DNA of 64,000 nucleotides from Heterotrichella gracilis (lineage: Eukaryota > Sar > Xanthophyceae > Tribonematales > Xanthonemataceae), in the NCBI GenBank assembly GCA_032358255.1, contig JAULBX010023963.1, forward strand, positions 1 through 64,000. The letters run 5' to 3'. The number at the start of each line of letters is the position of its first letter. The stretch's first letter is position 1. The notes under the pieces are model-generated. The model had not been told where the DNA came from. It saw only the letters and a list, made by a program, of their open reading frames with translations, and ran no database searches. The translations under genes were made by a program, and so were the position numbers. Of this stretch, positions 58,642 through 64,000 are shown in pieces.

Positions 58642-59943
58642 CGTCGCAGATTGAGCGTTGGGAGGGAGCATGGCATAGGAGCAATGTTGCATGCATGCGT
58701 CAGAGGATCTGGAAGGAGGGCTGGTGCTATACAACCCACCGTTAGCAGTAGAGTTGCTCAGCCTTTGTGGCTGCAGGTTTGTGTGCAAGAGGGTTTGGCA
58801 CTCAACAGACCCAGAACATGCTGTTGGGCTGGGACGCTGGGCTGAAACCCGTATGCCTTGTGCACTTTATTGTGACCTGGTTTGAATTTATCCCTTGACA
58901 CCACCACTCGCACAACTGCGTAGTTGAACTGTAACATCTCACCACGCTGGTCGTCAATGCCACAGTTTGGCTCATTGCTGAAGGGATCCGGGGCCCATCA
59001 CAGTCTGCCTGTTGCCACTGGAACCCTGGAGCCCTTACTTGCAAGCCCCTCACTTGGTGTGGATCACACGTTCAAGTGCACACGCCAGCACTATGCAGGG
59101 CAAGCCTGGGTTGCAGGTGAGGGCAGTGAGTGTACACTTACAGTATGCATCAATTTTCCTTGTTGCCAGGCAGTCCAGACAGGTTTCGATGGGCGACAGG
59201 TTGCCAAAGAAAGTGGGTATCTGTTTCACGTGTCCCTTGCGGTCTCAACTACATCCAGTGTATGGCAGTATGGAGGTGGGGGATGTGGTGGACTGGGGTT
59301 TTGATTGGGTTTACAACTGCAACAGCCCCAGCCGCTACCCTATGACTGGGCTACGGGAAGGCGACCCAGCACCATGGGTTGTGGGAGAAGTCATGACAGT
59401 CCCACTGGACACAAGGCTTGTGGTCCCTGCATGGATGCGCACGGGGCTGCTGGTTCTACGCACCGGCGGCCAAGCTGGCACTGGCTGCTGAGCAAGTGCT
59501 TCGAGTGCCGGAGCTTGATGCTGCCATGTATATGGTGCGTGGCTGTCCATGTTCAGGGACCCCTGGCCGGTATGGCTCCTGCTGCTGGTACTATTAACTG
59601 GCCAGGCCGTGGATGTGGATGTGGGTGTGTCAATTGGAGGGTAGGCTCGATTTGGAATGCACTCCCAGTCATCTGCCGGCAGCAGAGCGTCATAATGTCA
59701 GTTCCAGGAGTAGCAGGAATGATAGCAGGGCTGCCCGCTGGCGCTACCCCATGTATGCAATTGGTGCAACACTACTGTACTCCAGAAACTGAATCAGAAG
59801 ACCAACAGTCAATGCCAGGGTTTTCACGCGGCTGATTGACGGGCAAGGGCCCGCTCTTTGTGCCAAAAACCACTCCTGCCCACATTGCGATGGGGGCCAC
59901 TAAATATTCATTGCATCTACTACACCAATAGAGCAACCTTTGG
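58642..59943. other. Region without a recognised gene
   Basis: Contains several medium open frames on the plus strand (up to 176 codons at 59305-59835) but none has a recognisable domain or consistent splice partners. It contains the ATP synthase e 3' UTR and the possible 3' end of the second RING gene. Confidence 0.35.
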
Positions 59944-60784
59944 TCACGAGCCTGTGCGCCTACCTCCACTCTCCAATCCCTCTGACAGCTCCACCTGCAG
60001 AGGCCACCCCCTGGGTTGTTGGGTGAAACCCCTGTTGGGCCCAGCCCCGCTCCCTCCCACTGCCTCTGCACCTTGCCCGGTGCTGCTTGAAGTACCCAGC
60101 CATGCATCTGCCCTCTCATCAACACCGTTACCGGCGCTTGGGAATGACAAAAAGACCTCTTCTGTGGTGGCGCGAATGGGCATCGGGCCCGAGCCAGACT
60201 CTGTGTCAGTGCTACCATCAGATAGCCTCCTAGCTAGCGCCACAGCGCGGACGATGTCACCGAAGTTGGGTTGAGGTGTGACTGACCTGTCCAGCCTTGA
60301 TGTGAACAGGTACGTCAAATAGTCCCTGATGTCCGCCAACACCTGCAGAGAAGAACTGCATCTTCAAGGCTAACCAACTGGGTGTGTCACAGCAGGCAGG
60401 GGCGGCCCTCTGGATTATTACAAGTTGAAAGTTATGCTGACGTTAATGGGGGCTTCTGTCCAATTTAATAAATGTACAATATAAAGGCTGACTCACTGTG
60501 TTTGCATCCTCGAGGCTGTGGCTATCCTCGGGAGAGAGAGGCTGCTGTCCCTGTTGCACGTCGAGCCTGTGTACAAAGGCCTTACCAAGCGCAAGTGGCA
60601 CGTCTGCCACCTTTTTTACGCTGCTGAAGCTGATGGTTGCTCTACACACCGCGCATTTCTGTGACTGTCTGGTCTTTGCAAACTGCTGGAGTAGACACAG
60701 CGCACAAAAGCTGTGCCCACAGCCCAAGACCAGAGCGGAGCGGTCTAGCGCATCCTGGCAGATGGCGCACTCGTCCTCTGCCAT
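59944..60784 (-). CDS. RING-finger protein (C3HC4)
   Basis: Probable E3 ubiquitin ligase. Two exons, 60784-60497 and 60342-59944, join in phase 0 to 228 aa. The RING sits at residues 5-48: CAIC at the start, LGCGHSFCALCLL in the middle and KCAVCRATISF at the end, giving all eight ligands of a C3HC4 RING. The second exon has IRDYLTYLFTSRLDRS, then NFGDIVRAVALARRLSDGST, probably helical, then a low-complexity Gly/Ser tail. The reading frame runs to TGA at 59944, but a possible donor (GGAG|GTAGGC) near 59961 could extend the gene. It shares spacing and LGCGxSxCxxCLL with the RING gene at 57009, suggesting a local duplication. Confidence 0.75.
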
Positions 60785-62887
60785 AGCTGTGCCCAGAGCT
60801 CGACAACTGTGTTTATTCCCAGATAATATAAAGTTGTATGATAGCGACCTACGTCAGACGCTGTTGGTTTCAAGCCGTGGGTGTGCACCTAGACCTGGGG
60901 GGCACCCACATTGGTGAGCACGGCATGTATTGCATGCGACCGGTAGACGACAGGATATCGCATAGCTATAGCGCATTTGGGTGCACGTAGCTGACTTTCC
61001 AACATAACATATTGCAAGTGAACTGGGCTGCAACAGTACGTTCCCGGAGTGCAACATCCCCCCCGTTACTTTGCGGGCTGTCACCACCCCCCGAGGACGA
61101 CTCAATTTACAGCGTTGATCTGCGTCGTACATTGCGTTCCTATAGGGAGTCCGCCAAGTTAGAAGTGGGTACGTTGTCGCATACAGGGAAATAACCTCAT
61201 CTCGGACCTTGCAAGCGACAGTACTAAACAAAGATTGTGCAACGGTGGCCATATGTGCCTACATGTGTACCTGTTGCGGATATGAGCATGGTATGTTGCA
61301 CAGTCCCACCGCAGTCTGCAGTATACATTATATGGCAAGTGAGTCACTTGAAGTGACCCATAACATGTTTCACCAACAACCCCAGTTGGAAAGCACCTGG
61401 GGTGGCACCAGGCTGAACGCATAATGGCAGACCCTAGGGCTGAGGCCTGAGCAAACCCTTGTACTTGCAGACTCTGGTTGAACGTAAGCCAACATGGTTG
61501 CAACTGACCGTCCTTGACTTGCAAACCCTAGCAAGTGCAGTGCAGTCACTTGTGTATGCTTACTGTGAGGGTCCTTGGGGGGCTTGCGCCACTACCATTG
61601 GCAACGCAATGCATGAAGAGGGCAGCCGGTACAACGGCTGGTTACCAGATCCTGCCAAGTTCAACCCACCGGCGGTTTTTTCATGCTCAGCATGGCGTTG
61701 GGCTGGCAGATTTAATGTATGACTGTCGATATTACAAACACGCAGTGCCAGTACTATTTCCACTGTGACTGGCTGGCCCCAATCTGAATGGCGAAGGAGA
61801 AAGAAGGATCAACAGAGCCTCAAGATTTAATCATCAAGCATTGCTTTGCCAAACGAAATGCTAAGAATGCAGGCTAAGCCTTGCAGTCTCTAAGTCACCA
61901 TGAGTCATATAGAGTGCACATTTCCAGATATCCACCCCAGTGTGCACATGTAATAATACATTTGAAATGGCGAAACAGCGCAGAATCTTATAACCCAAAA
62001 AGGCGCACATCTTCAACCCAACAAACAACCTGAAGACTTAGTCAACAAGCGCAGCCCTTGTTTCAAAGTAGGCTGAAAGAAGCCCATCCAAATCGCAAAT
62101 TGCAAAGTACAACAAGCAAAATCCTCGCTCAAAGAGTAAGGACACTATCTGGCAGATAATACAATACCAAGACATTGAAAACAATAATACTACAGTTAAG
62201 TGGGCGATTAAACAACTTGTGCAAAACCCGAAAAGAACCCTAGATACCCATCAAATGAATCAAACGACTCATTTGAGCCACCTAAGCAAGGATGTGGCGG
62301 AATTCAACCAAAGTGGATTGAAACAGGAGAGTTTCCCTTCAACAGGGGAGGAGGCAGTATACAACCAATGAGTAGAAGTCACACGATTCGTCAATACCAA
62401 GGGTGATGTGGACTGCCTTGCAATTGTGACAGACCAGCAAAGTGCGCGGGTAAAGGGTGTTTGGCAGTATCGCATGCATGGCCTGTCGGGGATGGGGAGT
62501 GTACAGTGGCAAGGCATGCTGCAGGCAAACCGAGGAAAATCAAAATTGAGGGGGCAATGACGCAATACCAGGAGAGGCGAGAAACAAACGGGTGCAGCTT
62601 CAACTTGTAGGAAATACTCGATTGTGTCGGCACTTCGATGCGTCATAGGATTTTTAAAATGCACATAGTAAAAGAAAAAAAGGTAGGTAAAAAAAATACA
62701 CAGCAATATGGTGACAGCTGTGCAGCACCTTTCAGTACACATAGTCCAACCACGATGATCGCCCCACACGCTCATTCACAGAGCCCCTCTGCCCCATCAC
62801 GGGGCCCCACTTCCATACCGATCACGCTTGTCCTCGGCTCAGCAGCCCTTGCAAAATTTCCTTAAATTTTTGAAACTTTTTAAACTT
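60785..62887. other. Region without a recognised gene
   Basis: No supported gene. The short stretch coding YDSDLRQTL at 60838-60865 is loosely repeated at 61105-61135 (YSVDLRRTL) on the plus strand, which may be remnants of a duplicated exon. From about 61850 to 62880 the sequence is AT-rich with no long coding signal and probably includes the 3' flank of the VWA-like gene. Confidence 0.4.
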
Positions 62888-63541
62888 TCACACCTTGCTG
62901 ACAACCTCAGACGCTGAGAACGCCACCAAGCCGTGGGTGAGCCTCTTTGCCACGCGCTCCCCCTGCTGGGCAAAGTCAAAGGCATGCTCAGCCGGCACCT
63001 GGATCTCCTGGTAGACCACGTAGGGCACCTTTTCGATGGATGCGGGGAAGCGGGACACCTTCTCCAGCACGCTGATGGGCCGCCCGGGGGTCACCGCCTG
63101 GTTGGAAAACAAAACAAGGTTCAGGAGGGAGGAGCTTGATCTAGGGAGTTGCAGTGCGCTGATGGGCTGACCAAACATCAATGTCTGTTGGACAGTACAC
63201 AGTCCAGCGAGGCCGACTTCATCTAAAAGGTTTAGCCCATCCCCTATGCCTATTGCGACAGAGCTGATTGGCGCAAGCCACCCATCCATATATTACTATA
63301 ATTATTATGTCATCTTGCTATCTACCTGCTCGCACAGCCGCACAGCGCTCAGCTTGAGCCCGCTGAACCCCGGCTCCTGCATGCGCTTGCGCACGCGCTT
63401 GAGGTTGAGCACCGCATCGGTGTCATGTGACTCCCCATCAGTGACCACCAGCAGTGGGTAGGTGGCGTGCGGCTCAAAGTCGGCGTTGCCGTCGGCCTTG
63501 GCCTTGAGGGCATCCAGGGTCTTGCGCAGCGCGCGGAAGGC
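62888..63541 (-). CDS. VWA-like protein, C-terminal part (5' exons outside or not seen)
   Basis: Two exons, 63541-63326 (72 codons) and 63097-62888 (69 codons plus stop), join in phase 0. The first reads ALRKTLDALKAKADGNADFE then YPLLVVTDGESHDTDAV, which has the strand followed by T-D-G-E-S that is typical of the later part of a von Willebrand factor A domain. The D-x-S-x-S end of the metal site would lie further upstream. The second exon carries YVVYQEIQVPAEHAFDFAQQ and ends VVSKV. The start is missing, so the gene is partial at the right edge. The stop lies next to a possible donor (AAG|GTGTGA), so the 3' end is not certain. Function unknown. Confidence 0.5.
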
Positions 63542-63604
63542 CTGCAGGAGGAAACAAGCGAATCAAATGTGTGATTAAGTATAAGAGATAATTATATACT
63601 ATAG

Positions 63605-63664
63605 AATGCAGCAGCCTTGGCCTTGAGGGCGGCCAGGGTCTTGCGCAGCGCGCGGAAGGCCTGG
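63605..63664 (-). repeat. Echo of VWA-like exon start
   Basis: Bases 63612-63662 repeat 63492-63543 (coding AFRALRKTL.ALKAKA) with one coding change and the same acceptor-side junction. 63665-64000 has no further recognisable exon. Confidence 0.88.
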
Positions 63665-64000
63665 GACAGAGGGAAATCACAATAAATATACACCTTATTT
63701 TTAAAAATGTATATACAATTTGAAGCAATGGAAACACATGGTCATTTCCAGGCAGGCCTGGGGGCGGGATACATAAATATGTGTCATTTTATTTTGCACC
63801 TTTTATACACATGGAATATAAAGACTACGCATGCAAGGTCTTGTGCAAGGTGCAGAAGGCTTAAAACACATATCGTGTCTAGAGAAAACTGCATAAGCCG
63901 TTGTTGTTGTCGGATCATTAGCACAGGGCAGGGTGTGGAGGCAGTGGGCAATTGGACCCAGCAGGCAGTGTGCTGGGAAGAGCACTGGTCATGGAGCCAT

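Noticed and set aside
59305-59835. 176-codon open frame on the plus strand
   Set aside because: Composition is Trp/Cys-rich and irregular, with no domain and no start context; likely chance in GC-rich sequence.
62253-62276. TCAAATGA ... TCATTTGA small palindrome as a terminator or regulatory site
   Set aside because: An 8-bp stem in AT-rich sequence is expected by chance and has no gene context.

Overview
The window is a nuclear genome scaffold from a green alga, most likely a core chlorophyte. Genes are intron-rich with GT-AG splice sites (at least one GC-AG intron is likely). The plant/chlorophyte telomere-type motif CCCTAAA/TTTAGGG is scattered through introns and spacers. A plastid-targeted trigger factor, CAND1, eIF5A, a plant-type ATP synthase subunit e and a plant-like purple acid phosphatase all point to Viridiplantae. 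A run of exactly 100 N (33948-34047) shows this is a scaffold with a placeholder gap.

Layout. Positions 1-9840 are a large imperfect inverted repeat: two diverged, convergent copies of an unrecognised multi-exon gene, tail to tail around a 1.06 kb spacer. The left arm carries a 1.1 kb insertion with a 62-bp-stem hairpin. Then follow: plastid trigger factor (-, 10637-15823, 10 exons, 532 aa), divergent from a purple acid phosphatase (+, 16365-21917, 9 exons, 638 aa); a protein with a degenerate HNH-like region (+, 22496-24947); eIF5A (+, 26223-27997, 5 exons, 170 aa); CAND1 (-, 29373-40922, 23 exons, 1228 aa) with a 191-bp satellite and the gap in one intron; a TCAIM-like DUF4460/DUF4461 protein (+, 41657-47569, 11 exons); a single-exon F-box/LRR gene with a one-base frameshift (-, 48654-49983); type I mannose-6-phosphate isomerase (+, 50774-53021, 7 exons, 421 aa); a RING protein (-, 54718-57009); mitochondrial ATP synthase subunit e (+, 58244-58641, 47 aa in three short exons); a second RING protein (-, 59944-60784); and a VWA-like protein (-, 62888 to beyond the right edge).

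The genes are mostly unrelated housekeeping genes rather than one pathway. CAND1, the F-box protein and the two RING proteins all belong to the ubiquitin/SCF world, but nothing shows they act together. Exon boundaries were chained by hand. For the trigger factor, phosphatase, HNH-like, eIF5A, CAND1, TCAIM-like, isomerase, first RING and ATP synthase e genes, every junction keeps frame and the summed lengths are whole codons.

The most striking signal is genome-wide rather than one gene. In most of the multi-exon genes, exons are flanked by decayed partial copies of themselves ('exon echoes'), in the same orientation, usually keeping a splice junction and separated by CCCTAAA-rich sequence. More than 25 exons show this. 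It looks like recurrent local tandem duplication across exon-intron junctions that lengthens introns and may create new ones.
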